Of a stretch of 47,386 nucleotides of DNA, positions 19,140-27,828 are shown in pieces. The stretch comes from Ancalomicrobiaceae bacterium (GTDB taxonomy: Bacteria; Pseudomonadota; Alphaproteobacteria; Rhizobiales; Ancalomicrobiaceae). Both the position numbers and the translations under genes were made by a program. The stretch is from positions 1-47,386 of the forward strand of contig JARLIU010000283.1 of the NCBI GenBank assembly GCA_031291595.1, written 5' to 3'. The stretch's first letter is position 1, and each line of letters starts with the position of its first letter. The notes below the pieces were generated by a model that had not been told where the DNA came from, ran no database searches, and saw nothing but the letters and a program-made list of their open reading frames with translations.

Positions 19140-19847
19140 ATGATGCCCATGCTGAAGACGGGCGCGTCGCGCCTGGCAGTGGTTTTGTGCGCGATGGCAG
19201 TGGCAGGCACCCTGCCTGCTCACGCGCTCGAATTTTCGGTCAGCGGCAATGTGCTGCATATGGCCGGACCGATCAAATCGGGCGACGGGGTCAAGTTCCG
19301 CGAGTTCTACCAGCCGCTCAAGGGCAAGATCCGCATCGTCGACCTCAACAGCTCCGGCGGCAAGCTCGATCCGGCCGACGAGATCGCCAATGTCATCCGC
19401 GCCGACGGGCTGACAACGGTCATCGACGCCAACCGCTCGATCTGTGCCAGCGCTTGCACGGTGCTGTTCATCAGCGGCGTCAAACGGCACTATGTCAATG
19501 CGAGTGCGATCCAGGACGGCGTCGGACCGTGGGGCAGGTGGGGTCTGGCGTTCCATGAAGGCAACAATCAGCTCAGTATGGACGCAAACCACTACTCCGG
19601 CGCTGCGTCGGCGCTGATGATAGCCGACTATTACAGCTTTGGCGTCGGAACGGCGGCCAGCCTGCTGACCAAGGCGCCGCCGGAGAAGCTCTACTACGTC
19701 TCCCCGGCAACCGCCCAATCGCTCAACATCGCCACGAGCGTGAGCCCGCCTGAAGGATGGTCGGGACGCGAGGTCGCGGTCGTGGCAAAAAGCGGCAGCC
19801 CAAGGAGCGGCCACGGCAGCGCCGGCACACAGCCCCGCCGCCACTGA
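19140..19847 (+). CDS. exported ClpP/crotonase-like (COG3904-type) protein
   Basis: A 235-residue protein with a signal peptide cleaved near A-H-A (residues 27-29). The core reads V-D-L-N-S-S-G-G-K-L-D-P-A-D-E-I-A (residues 67-83), then N-R-S-I-C-A-S-A-C-T-V-L-F-I-S-G (99-112), a pattern of periplasmic proteins with the ClpP/SDH serine-protease fold. Ser104 sits where the ClpP nucleophile is expected, between Cys102 and Cys106 that could form a disulfide, and His139 could be the base. ATG 19140 is chosen because GGAG lies 7 nt before it and the signal peptide starts there. No substrate is known. It follows the phosphodiesterase-like gene and lies on the strand opposite to the pyr-pls block. 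Confidence 0.65.
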   Translation: MMPMLKTGASRLAVVLCAMAVAGTLPAHALEFSVSGNVLHMAGPIKSGDGVKFREFYQPLKGKIRIVDLNSSGGKLDPADEIANVIRADGLTTVIDANRSICASACTVLFISGVKRHYVNASAIQDGVGPWGRWGLAFHEGNNQLSMDANHYSGAASALMIADYYSFGVGTAASLLTKAPPEKLYYVSPATAQSLNIATSVSPPEGWSGREVAVVAKSGSPRSGHGSAGTQPRRH

Positions 19848-19927
19848 CGGCCGGTCGTCCGCCGCCGGCCGCGCCATTTCTGCGGGCGGTCGTTGACGTG
19901 GAGCGGGCCCGGCCCTGGCGTCCGGGA

Positions 19928-21253
19928 TCAGCCCTCGAACACCGTCTCGCCGCCGACGATCGTCCTGACCACACGACCCTCGAAACGGGCTTCCTCATAG
20001 GGCGTGTTCTTCGAATGCGACTTCAGCTGCGAGCGGACCACCACCCAGGCGAGGTTGGGGTCGACGACGATCAGGGCGGCCGGCGCGCCGGGCGACAAGG
20101 TGCCGACGTCGAGCCCGAGCCGACGGGCGGGGTTGAGCGCCAGCACGGCGAACAGCCTGAGCCAGTCGAGATCGCCGTTGTGGACGAGGCGCATGGCGGC
20201 GGGCAGCAGGGTCTCCAGCCCGATGGCGCCGGAACCGGCCTCGGCGAACGGGTGGCGCTTCATCTCCACGTCCTGCGGGTCGTGGCTGGAGACCACCACG
20301 TCGATGGTGCCGTCGGCCAGGCCGGCGACGACCGCCAGACGATCCTCTTCGGCGCGTAACGGCGGCGACAGCTTCAGGAACGACCGGTAGGTGCCGATGT
20401 CGAGCTCGTTCAGCGTCAGGTGCGCCACCGAGACGCCGGCCGTGACGTCGAGGCCGCGCGCCTTGGCCGCACGAATGATTTCGACGGAGTCAGAGGTCGA
20501 GATCTGCGCCGCGTGGTAGCGGCCGCCGGTCAGTGCCACCAGCCGCATGTCGCGCTCGAGCATGATGATCTCGGCTTCGCGCGGGATGCCGGCCAGGCCC
20601 AGCCGCGTGGCGAACTCGCCCTCGGTGACGACGCCGGCGGCGGCGAGCGTCGGCTCTTCGACGTGGTGCACGATGAGGGCGCCGAAATCCCTAGCGTAGC
20701 GCAGGGACCGGCGCATGACGAGCGCCGAGGACACCGACTGGCGGCCGTCGGTGAAGGCGACGGCGCCGGCTTCCGACAGCAGCCCGATCTCCACCGTCTC
20801 GTTGCCTTTGAGCCCGCGGGTCAGCGCCGCCATCGGATGCACGCGGACCCGCGCCGTGTCGCGGGCGCGGCGCATGACGAAATCGACCAGGGCGGGATCG
20901 TCGATCACCGGATCGGTGTCCGGCATGGTGATCATGGTGGTCACCCCGCCAGCGGCGGCGGCGCGCGATGCCGAGGCGATCGTCTCGCGGTGCTCGTGGC
21001 CGGGTTCGCCGATGAACACGCGCATGTCGACCAGACCGGGGGCGACGATCTTGCCGGCACAATCGACGATCTCCCAGCCGTCGGGCGTGCCCTGGTTCAA
21101 CACTTCCGGTCCGGCGGCGATGATGCGGCCTTCCGCCACGAGCACGGCACCGGGCGCGTCGAGCCCGCGAGCCGGGTCGATGACGCGGGCGGAGGAAAAC
21201 ACGGTCGGGCGGGCCGGATCGGTCAAGCGGCGGTTCGGCGTGGTCACGGGCAT
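19928..21253 (-). CDS. dihydroorotase-like PyrC' (probably non-catalytic ATCase partner)
   Basis: A 441-residue amidohydrolase-fold protein encoded just after pyrB. Overall it aligns with class I dihydroorotase (P-G-L-V-D near 72-76, G-E-P-G at 82-85, G-G-V-T-T-M-I-T-M-P-D-T, L-S-P-P-L-R), but the metal-binding D-x-H-x-H is D76-M-R78-V-F80. The later metal histidine in the usual H-x-S-T context is Gln in A-A-Q-I-S-T, and D-H-A-P is replaced by S-H-D-P. It therefore should not bind the zinc pair. In Pseudomonas such PyrC' proteins are inactive but needed to assemble aspartate transcarbamoylase dodecamers; the same role is inferred here. ATG 21253 gives M-P-V-T-T-P. An active PyrC should be encoded elsewhere. 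Confidence 0.85.
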   Translation of the reverse strand: MPVTTPNRRLTDPARPTVFSSARVIDPARGLDAPGAVLVAEGRIIAAGPEVLNQGTPDGWEIVDCAGKIVAPGLVDMRVFIGEPGHEHRETIASASRAAAAGGVTTMITMPDTDPVIDDPALVDFVMRRARDTARVRVHPMAALTRGLKGNETVEIGLLSEAGAVAFTDGRQSVSSALVMRRSLRYARDFGALIVHHVEEPTLAAAGVVTEGEFATRLGLAGIPREAEIIMLERDMRLVALTGGRYHAAQISTSDSVEIIRAAKARGLDVTAGVSVAHLTLNELDIGTYRSFLKLSPPLRAEEDRLAVVAGLADGTIDVVVSSHDPQDVEMKRHPFAEAGSGAIGLETLLPAAMRLVHNGDLDWLRLFAVLALNPARRLGLDVGTLSPGAPAALIVVDPNLAWVVVRSQLKSHSKNTPYEEARFEGRVVRTIVGGETVFEG

Positions 21254-21335
21254 GGGGCGGTTCTCGCTTCGGCGAATGCGGCGGCTGCGGCACCGGTCTG
21301 CGTCGGGCAGGGGGTCTCGGGCGGGCCGGACCGGC

Positions 21336-22307
21336 TCAATAATTCGGCAGGTGTTCGGCGAGCGCTTCCAACACCGCCATGCGGACGGCAACGCCCATTT
21401 CCACCTGCTCGGCGATGAGGCTCTGCGGTCCGTCGGCGACTTCCGGGTCGATCTCGACGCCGCGGTTCATCGGCCCGGGATGCATGACGAGCGCTTCCGG
21501 CTTGGCGAAGGCGAGCTTCTCCTGGTCGAGCCCCCAGTAGCGGAAGTATTCCCGGACCGAGGGCACGAAGGAGCCAGCCATGCGCTCGCGCTGCAGGCGC
21601 AGCATCATGACGATGTCGGCATCCTTCAGCCCGTCGCGCATCGAGGTATGGACGCTGACGCCCATGCGCTCGATGCCCTTCGGCATCAGCGTCGACGGCC
21701 CGACGACCCGCACCCGGGCGCCGAGGGTGTTGAGGAGGATGATGTTGGAGCGGGCGACGCGGGAGTGCAGCACGTCGCCGCAGATGGCGATCGTCAGCCG
21801 GGAAATGTCGCCCATGTGGCGGCGCATGGTGAGGGCATCGAGCAGCGCCTGGGTCGGGTGCTCGTGCGCGCCGTCGCCGGCGTTGATGACCGAGCACGAG
21901 ACTTTTCGGGCGAGAAGATGCACCGCGCCGGCGGCATGATGGCGCACGACCAGGATGTCGGGCCGCATGGCGTTCAGCGTCTGCGCCGTGTCGATCAGCG
22001 TCTCGCCTTTTTTCACCGACGAAGAGGCGACCGACATGTTCATCACGTCGGCGCCCAGACGTTTGCCGGCGATCTCGAACGACGATTGGGTGCGGGTGGA
22101 GGCTTCGAAGAACAGATTGATCTGCGTGCGGCCGCGCAGCACGTTCTTCTTCTTCTCGACTTGGCGCGACACGAGGATCTCGCCCTCGGCCCGATCGAGC
22201 AGGGCGTTGATATCGCCCGCGCTCAGCCCCTCGATCCCGAGGAGGTGCTTTTGAGGGAAGATCCCGGGCGGCAAGTCCGGCCCGCCCGCCGGTTCGGTCG
22301 TGTCCAT
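21336..22307 (-). CDS. pyrB: aspartate carbamoyltransferase catalytic subunit
   Basis: A 323-residue enzyme that joins carbamoyl phosphate and aspartate in the second step of pyrimidine synthesis. The carbamoyl-phosphate motif F-F-E-A-S-T-R-T lies at residues 66-73, the loop S-S-S-V-K-K-G-E-T at about 95-103, and [10 protein letters not shown] and H-P-G-P-M-N-R-G further on, so all catalytic elements are present. ATG 22307 (M-D-T-T-E-P-A-G) is preferred to an upstream in-frame start at 22346. It is followed after 82 nt by the non-catalytic pyrC', consistent with a PyrB-PyrC' complex rather than the PyrB-PyrI type. Confidence 0.96.
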   Translation of the reverse strand: MDTTEPAGGPDLPPGIFPQKHLLGIEGLSAGDINALLDRAEGEILVSRQVEKKKNVLRGRTQINLFFEASTRTQSSFEIAGKRLGADVMNMSVASSSVKKGETLIDTAQTLNAMRPDILVVRHHAAGAVHLLARKVSCSVINAGDGAHEHPTQALLDALTMRRHMGDISRLTIAICGDVLHSRVARSNIILLNTLGARVRVVGPSTLMPKGIERMGVSVHTSMRDGLKDADIVMMLRLQRERMAGSFVPSVREYFRYWGLDQEKLAFAKPEALVMHPGPMNRGVEIDPEVADGPQSLIAEQVEMGVAVRMAVLEALAEHLPNY

Positions 22308-22546
22308 CGAAGACGGTCCTATAGGCGGGAACCGGGATGCGGACAAGGGGCAGCGTGCAGGTAACGGCCGGCTCCACGGCTATTTTGTCGGGAAGCCGAG
22401 CCGGCCCAGCCCCGGCGCCGCCATTCCCGTCATCTGTGCAGAACCCTAAGCTGATGTGCACGCAGGATTACCCTCGCGCCTTCGGCTTTTAGCCATGCTA
22501 GGCTGACATTTGCCGAAAAACCCGAATCGAGCGAAAGGCCGCCTGG

Positions 22547-24193
22547 ATGTCCGGGTCGAGATTCGACACGCACGATGTCTTCAATCAGCCGCCGCCGTTC
22601 CCCGTGGTGAATGCGCTCGAGTCCGATCCCGTGCTCATCGGAGCGCTCGATCATACGCTCGATGCGAGCGCCGAAAAGGCGCTGATGGCGCACGGCGCCT
22701 TCTGGGGCTCGTTCGAGGCGCGCGAACTGGCGCGACTGGCGCTGAAGTCGCCGCCGACGCTGCTGATCCACGATGCGAGCGGCCGCCGGATCGATACGAT
22801 CGAGCATCATCCCGCCTACCACGCGCTGATGCGCCGCTCGGCCGAGGCCGGGCTCGGCGCCCCGCCTGCCAAAGGTCAGGGTGCGCCGCCGCATGCCGAA
22901 TCGCACCGCGCCGCCCGACTGTTCCTGACCGCGCAGACCGAGCCGGGACATCTCGCCGCCTTCACCGCCTCGCATGCGGCAGGCGGCGTCTTGGATCTGG
23001 CCGGCGGCGATGCGGCGCAGGCCTGGATCGACGGCTTGGCGACCGGTCGCTACGACCACCGGCCGCTGCCGCTGGAGCAGAAGGCGGGAGTGACGATCTC
23101 GGTCGGGCTGACCGAGAAGCAGGGCGGCGTCGAGCCGCTCGATTCGACGACCGCGGCGACCCCGTCGGCGGCCGGCTATCACCGGCTGATCGGCCACAAA
23201 TGGTTCCTGTCGGCGCCGGCGAGCGATGCGGCCATCATCCTCGCCGAGGCGCCTGGCGGGCCGTCGGCCTTCCTGGTGCCGCGGTTCCGGACCGACGGCT
23301 CGGCCAATCCGATGCGGTTCGTTCGGCTGAAGGACACATTCGGCATGCGTGTCACGGCGACGGCCGAAATCGACCTCGCCGATGCCGACGGCTATCTGTT
23401 GGGCGGGGAGGGCGACGGGCCGACGCTGATCGGCGAAGCGCTCAGCCGGCTGCGGCTCGATGCCACGGTGATTGCGGCCGGCCAGATGCGGGCAGCCTTG
23501 GCGCATGCGGTGCACCATTGCCGGCATCGTGCCGTCTCCGGCGAACGCCTGGTCGATCTCGATCTGATGACGCGGGTGCTGGCCGACATGGCGCTCGACG
23601 TGGCCGGCGCCACGGTGCTTGCCATGCGGTTGGCCCAGGCGCGCGATCTGGCCGCGACCGACCAGCAGGAGGCGGCCTATTTCCGCGTGGTATTGCCGGC
23701 GGCGAAATACTGGATCGCCAAGACCGGCGTCGCGGTGGCGGCGGAAGCGATGGAATGCGTCGGCGGCAACGGCTATGTTGAATTGGGCGGCATGCCGAAA
23801 TTCCTGCGCGACGCGCCGGCGAACGTCTTATGGGCAGGGCCGGGCAACGTGTTGGCGCTCGATCTCATCGACGTGCTTGCCGCCGATCCGACAGCGCTCG
23901 ATGCGCCGCTCGCCGAATTCACCACCGAACTCGGGCGCGGCGGCGCCGTCTCCACCGAAGTCATCCGCGCCGCGGCGACCGCCTGCCAGGAGGATCGCGG
24001 CTCGGCTCGCATCCTCGCCGAACAGTTGGCGCTGGCGGCAGCGGCGGCGGCCTTGCATCGCTATTCGCCGCGGGCGATCACCGACGCCTTCCTCGATACG
24101 CGCCTGTCGGGACCCTGGCGCGCGACCTACGGTATGCTTGACGGCCGCTACGATGCCCGCGGCATCGTCGACTACGCCTTCCATGGGTTGTAG
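22547..24193 (+). CDS. aidB: AidB-like acyl-CoA dehydrogenase family protein
   Basis: A 548-residue flavoprotein-type protein. The N-terminus T-H-D-V-F-N-Q-P matches the start of E. coli AidB, as do M-T-E-K-Q-G-G-like G-L-T-E-K-Q-G-G, the F-L-V-P-R-F-R-T-D-G-S-A-N segment, and V-A-A-E-A-M-E-C-V-G-G-N-G-Y, and total length is close to AidB (541). E. coli AidB belongs to the adaptive response to alkylating agents, binds FAD and DNA, and has weak dehydrogenase activity; the function in alphaproteobacteria is unproven. A GAAAGG ribosome site precedes ATG 22547 by 8 nt. It is transcribed away from pyrB across a 239-nt gap and ends in a probable terminator. Confidence 0.88.
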   Translation: MSGSRFDTHDVFNQPPPFPVVNALESDPVLIGALDHTLDASAEKALMAHGAFWGSFEARELARLALKSPPTLLIHDASGRRIDTIEHHPAYHALMRRSAEAGLGAPPAKGQGAPPHAESHRAARLFLTAQTEPGHLAAFTASHAAGGVLDLAGGDAAQAWIDGLATGRYDHRPLPLEQKAGVTISVGLTEKQGGVEPLDSTTAATPSAAGYHRLIGHKWFLSAPASDAAIILAEAPGGPSAFLVPRFRTDGSANPMRFVRLKDTFGMRVTATAEIDLADADGYLLGGEGDGPTLIGEALSRLRLDATVIAAGQMRAALAHAVHHCRHRAVSGERLVDLDLMTRVLADMALDVAGATVLAMRLAQARDLAATDQQEAAYFRVVLPAAKYWIAKTGVAVAAEAMECVGGNGYVELGGMPKFLRDAPANVLWAGPGNVLALDLIDVLAADPTALDAPLAEFTTELGRGGAVSTEVIRAAATACQEDRGSARILAEQLALAAAAAALHRYSPRAITDAFLDTRLSGPWRATYGMLDGRYDARGIVDYAFHGL

Positions 24194-24228
24194 CCGCCGG
24201 ACGCCGGGATTGGCCATTCGACCGATGG

Positions 24229-24260
24229 GCGCGAAAGCGCGTTTCGCGCGCTGATTTTAT
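24229..24260 (+). terminator. probable rho-independent terminator of aidB
   Basis: GCGCGAAA at 24229-24236 pairs perfectly with TTTCGCGC at 24242-24249 around a 5-nt loop, followed by ATTTTAT. It begins 35 nt past the stop codon. Confidence 0.65.
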
Positions 24261-24314
24261 CTGCTACAATTCGTGTATGCTTGGGTTGCACCCGACGGAA
24301 CACCGGGCCGAGCC

Positions 24315-24527
24315 TCAGTGCGACGACCCCGATGGGTGAGGGTCATGCTGCAGCGGCTTGTCGGCATGGGCATAGTTCGCGGCTTCTTCGCGCGCCATGT
24401 CGATGAGATAGGCCAGAAATTTCAACTCGGACTTCATCGCCAATTCGCGCAGCCGCGATGCTTCGCGCTCGATGAGCGTGGCAGTTTCGAGTTGAGGGGC
24501 GGTCATCTTGAGGGGGGTCTTCGTCAT
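24315..24527 (-). CDS. small helical protein of unknown function
   Basis: A 70-residue protein, M-T-K-T-P-L-K-M-T-A-P-Q-L-E-T-A followed by an amphipathic helical stretch (A-T-L-I-E-R-E-A-S-R-L-R-E-L-A-M-K) and L-K-F-L-A-Y-L-I-D-M-A-R-E-E-A-A. I recall similar short proteins in Hyphomicrobiales, without a known role. ATG 24527 or ATG 24506 (M-T-A-P-Q) are both possible; neither has a clear ribosome site. The upstream region is unusually AT-rich and could hold its promoter. The opposite-strand frame over the same bases is proline/arginine-rich and much less convincing. Confidence 0.55.
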   Translation of the reverse strand: MTKTPLKMTAPQLETATLIEREASRLRELAMKSELKFLAYLIDMAREEAANYAHADKPLQHDPHPSGSSH

Positions 24528-24899
24528 TTTGGGGGCCCGGGATGTCAATCGCGCAATCGCCGTTCGAAGGGTCGACGACCTGAGGCTGCGGCGATACAAC
24601 TATTGATTGTTGATGTACACCTAACATGCTATAGATAGTTGCATGTTCGTCAAACAATTGCAAGTTGAATTTTACATACCCGTTCGGCGAAATCGAAAAC
24701 AGCGCACTTGACCGCGGGCCCGGCACCGTCCAATTCATGGGCCTTCGACCGCACGACCCTCAATCATTCGGTCGGGGAAGCTCGTTCAGCCGTCCGACCG
24801 GATTCGTCCGGTGGTCGGCCGGAGGTGTTTGGTGCCTGCCGGGACGCTTGCGTCGAGTGGTGGGGTGAACGCGGATCTACCTGGATAAGCGGCGAACAG
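24528..24899. promoter_or_regulatory. intergenic region with AT-rich promoter patch between a small gene and topA
   Basis: Bases 24600-24700 are strikingly AT-rich for this genome. On the minus strand TTGACG (complement of CGTCAA at 24650-24655) is followed 16 nt later by TAGCAT, a plausible promoter for the small gene at 24527. Several short overlapping symmetries around TTGCAT and CAATTGCAAGTTG suggest a protein-binding site. The remaining part up to topA (24700-24899) is GC-rich and shows no supported gene; the topA ribosome site is weak. Confidence 0.35.
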
Positions 24900-27692
24900 A
24901 TGAATGTCGTGATCGTCGAATCACCGGCCAAGGCGAAGACCATCAACAAGTACCTCGGCTCGGACTACGAGGTGCTGGCTTCGTACGGTCATGTGCGCGA
25001 CTTGCCCGCCAAGGACGGATCCGTCCGGCCGGACGAGGACTTCGCCATGGATTGGGAGATCGACGGCAAGGGCGCCAAGCGACTTGCCGACATCGCCCGT
25101 GCGGTGAAGGGCGCCAAACGCGTCATTCTCGCCACCGACCCGGATCGCGAAGGCGAGGCGATTTCCTGGCACGTTCTTCAAGTGCTCAAAGACAAACGCG
25201 CGATCAAGGACCAGACGGTCGAGCGCGTCGTGTTCAACGCCATCACCAAGCAGGCGGTGTTGGAGGCGATGAAGAATCCGCGGCAGATCGACGTGCCGCT
25301 GGTCGATGCCTATCTGGCGCGCCGGGCGCTCGACTATCTCGTCGGCTTCAATCTGTCGCCGGTGTTGTGGCGCAAGCTCCCCGGCGCCAAGTCTGCCGGC
25401 CGGGTGCAGTCCGTCGCGCTCAGATTGATCTGCGACCGCGAGGCCGAGATCGAGCGCTTCCTGCCGCAGGAATACTGGTCGATTCTCGTTCGGCTGGCGA
25501 CGCCGAAAGCCGATGAGTTCGACGCGCGCGTCGTCGGCTTCTCCGGTGCCAAGCTCGGGCCCCGCGACGTGAAGAACGGTGGCGAGGCGAGCCGTATCGA
25601 GGCGCTGCTGAAGGGCGCCAGCTATTCGGTGGCGAGCATCGAAGCCAAGCCCGTCCGCCGCAACCCCTATCCGCCGTTCACCACTTCCACGCTGCAGCAA
25701 TCGGCAAGCTATGCGCTCGGCCTGTCGGCGGCACGCACCATGCAGGTGGCGCAGCGGCTGTACGAAGGCGTCGATCTCGGGGGCGAGTCGATCGGCCTGA
25801 TCACCTATATGCGAACGGACGGCGTCGACATCGCGCCGGAAGCCATCGCCGGCATTCGCAAGGTGATTGCCGAGGACTTCGGCGACAAGTACCTGCCGGA
25901 GAAGCCGCGGCACTATACCGCCAAGGCGAAGAACGCGCAGGAAGCGCACGAGGCCATCCGCCCAACCGATCTCTCCCGCCGGCCGAAGGATGTCGCCCGC
26001 TTCCTCGAACCGGAACAGGCCAAGCTCTATGAACTGGTGTGGAAGCGGACCGTCGCCAGCCAGATGGAATCGGCGGTGATGGAACGCACCACCGTCGAGA
26101 TCGTCGCCTCGAAGGGGGCGGAGCGGGCGGATCTCAGGGCCGTCGGCTCGGTGGTGCGCTTTCCGGGCTTCCTGGCGCTGCTGGCCGAAGGCCGTGACGA
26201 CGAGGAGGACGAGGAGAACCGCCGTCTGCCGGCCATGGCGGCGAAGGATCCCCTGTCGGAGAAGAAGATCACCACGGACCAGCATTTCACCGAGCCGCCG
26301 CCGCGCTACACCGAGGCGACGCTGGTCAAGAAGATGGAAGAGCTCGGCATCGGCCGTCCCTCGACCTATGCCGCCACGCTGCAGGTGTTGCGCGATCGCA
26401 ATTACGTCGTCCTGGACAAGCGCCGGCTGATTCCCGACGATCGCGGCAGACTGGTCACCGCTTTCCTGCAGTCGTTCTTCAGCCGCTACGTCGAATACGA
26501 TTTCACCGCAGACCTGGAAGAGAGCCTCGACAAGGTCTCCAACGGCGAGTTGCCGTGGCGGGACGTGCTGCGCGTCTTCTGGGAACAGTTCAGCGCCTCG
26601 CTCGCCGAGACGAAGGAACTGCGCATGACCGACGTCATTGAGGCGATCAATACCCTCCTCGGTGACCATATCTTCCCGGCCAGGGCCGACGGCGGCGATC
26701 CGCGCATCTGCCCGACCTGCGGCACGGGCAAACTGTCGCTCAAGCTCGGCAAGTTCGGCTCGTTCGTCGGCTGCTCCAACTATCCGGAATGCCGCTATAC
26801 CCGCCAGCTCGCGGCGAACGGCATCGAGGCCGAAGAGACCGCGGCGATCGGCGGCGACGGCGTCAAGGTGCTGGGCACCGATCCGGAAACGGGGCTGGAG
26901 GTGTCGCTCAGGGCCGGGCGGTTTGGGCCTTACGTGCAGTTGGGCGAGGGCGAAAAGCCGAAGCGCGCCAGCCTGCCGAAGGGCTGGGATGCGGCTACCC
27001 TCGATCTCGAAGCGGCCCTGAAGCTCTTGGGACTGCCGCGCGAGGTCGGCGTGCATCCGGAGACGGGCAAGCCGATCACCGCCAATATCGGTCGCTTCGG
27101 TCCCTATCTGCAGCACGACGGCGCCTACGCCAATCTGGCCAGCGTCGAGGAAGTGTTCGAGGTCGGCATCAACCGGGCCGTCGCCGTCATCGCCGAGAAG
27201 AAGGCCCGCGCGGGCGGCGGGCGCGGCACGCCGGCGGCGCTCAAGGAACTGGGCGAGCATCCGATCCTGGCTGGGCCGGTGAAGGTGATGCCGGGCAAAT
27301 ACGGGCCGTATGTCGCGCATGCCGGGGTCAACGCCACGCTGCCGAAGTCGATGGACCCGCTTGCCGTCACCATGGAGATCGCCGTGGCGCTGCTGGCCGA
27401 GCGTGCGGCCAAGGCCCCGGCAAAACCGGTGCGCGGGGCGAAGGCGCCTGCGCGATCCGCGGCAAAGCCGGCGGCCAAGGCGGTGAAAACCGCCAAGACG
27501 GCCAAGGCCAAGGTCGATCCAGCCGACGACAGCGATCCGTTCCCCGCGGCCGAGGCTGCGGCCAAGTCCCCGGCCAAAACGGCGAAGACCCCTAGCACCA
27601 AACCGGCTGCGAAGGCAGCCGTGCCCAAGGCTGCGGGTGCTGCCAAGACCGGCGCCAAGGTGGCGGCGAAACCGAAGAAGGCGGCCGGCTGA
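24900..27692 (+). CDS. topA: DNA topoisomerase I
   Basis: A 930-residue type IA topoisomerase that relaxes negative supercoils. It opens with M-N-V-V-I-V-E-S-P-A-K-A-K-T (Glu7), has the Toprim acidic triad D80-P-D82-R-E84, and the active tyrosine Tyr303 in G-L-I-T-Y-M-R-T-D-G. One four-cysteine zinc finger begins at Cys604-P-T-C607 and ends at C-S-N-Y-P-E-C; it is followed by three or more G-R-F-G-P-Y-type C-terminal repeats and an Ala/Lys/Pro-rich basic tail of about 90 residues. ATG 24900 is chosen because the enzyme family starts there; an open frame extends upstream to 24708 without family content. In relatives topA usually follows dprA, but here it stands alone on the other strand. Confidence 0.97.
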   Translation: MNVVIVESPAKAKTINKYLGSDYEVLASYGHVRDLPAKDGSVRPDEDFAMDWEIDGKGAKRLADIARAVKGAKRVILATDPDREGEAISWHVLQVLKDKRAIKDQTVERVVFNAITKQAVLEAMKNPRQIDVPLVDAYLARRALDYLVGFNLSPVLWRKLPGAKSAGRVQSVALRLICDREAEIERFLPQEYWSILVRLATPKADEFDARVVGFSGAKLGPRDVKNGGEASRIEALLKGASYSVASIEAKPVRRNPYPPFTTSTLQQSASYALGLSAARTMQVAQRLYEGVDLGGESIGLITYMRTDGVDIAPEAIAGIRKVIAEDFGDKYLPEKPRHYTAKAKNAQEAHEAIRPTDLSRRPKDVARFLEPEQAKLYELVWKRTVASQMESAVMERTTVEIVASKGAERADLRAVGSVVRFPGFLALLAEGRDDEEDEENRRLPAMAAKDPLSEKKITTDQHFTEPPPRYTEATLVKKMEELGIGRPSTYAATLQVLRDRNYVVLDKRRLIPDDRGRLVTAFLQSFFSRYVEYDFTADLEESLDKVSNGELPWRDVLRVFWEQFSASLAETKELRMTDVIEAINTLLGDHIFPARADGGDPRICPTCGTGKLSLKLGKFGSFVGCSNYPECRYTRQLAANGIEAEETAAIGGDGVKVLGTDPETGLEVSLRAGRFGPYVQLGEGEKPKRASLPKGWDAATLDLEAALKLLGLPREVGVHPETGKPITANIGRFGPYLQHDGAYANLASVEEVFEVGINRAVAVIAEKKARAGGGRGTPAALKELGEHPILAGPVKVMPGKYGPYVAHAGVNATLPKSMDPLAVTMEIAVALLAERAAKAPAKPVRGAKAPARSAAKPAAKAVKTAKTAKAKVDPADDSDPFPAAEAAAKSPAKTAKTPSTKPAAKAAVPKAAGAAKTGAKVAAKPKKAAG

Positions 27693-27710
27693 GGCCAGGC
27701 CAACAGGTGC

Positions 27711-27794
27711 CGTCATCTGCGAGCGCGAGCAGAAGCAATCCAGACTTAACTCGCTGAATCTTCTGGATTGCTTCGCCTACGGCTCGCAATGACG
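27711..27794. repeat. dispersed hairpin repeat (AAGCAATCCAGA type), copy 1
   Basis: GAAGCAATCCAGA at 27732-27744 and its exact complement TCTGGATTGCTTC at 27762-27774 form the inner stem, flanked by an outer pair CGTCATCTGCGAG and CTCGCAATGACG. The same motif returns at 45745-45821. Elements with this consensus (CATTGCGAGCGAAGCAATCCAG) are dispersed in intergenic regions of many alphaproteobacteria. It lies between the topA and ruvX 3' ends, so it may also act in transcription termination for both. Confidence 0.75.
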
Positions 27795-27828
27795 AAGCCG
27801 TATGGGGAAAACGAGGGGGCGCCCGCTC

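Noticed and set aside
24273-24638. Open frame of 121 codons on the + strand opposite the small helical protein
   Set aside because: The - frame gives a sensible amphipathic protein with family resemblance; the + frame is Arg/Gly-rich and runs into the AT-rich promoter patch.
24921-27716. Open frame of 931 codons on the - strand over topA
   Set aside because: It mirrors topA on the opposite strand; the composition is Arg/Gly/Leu-rich shadow sequence with no motif, whereas the + frame is an intact topoisomerase.
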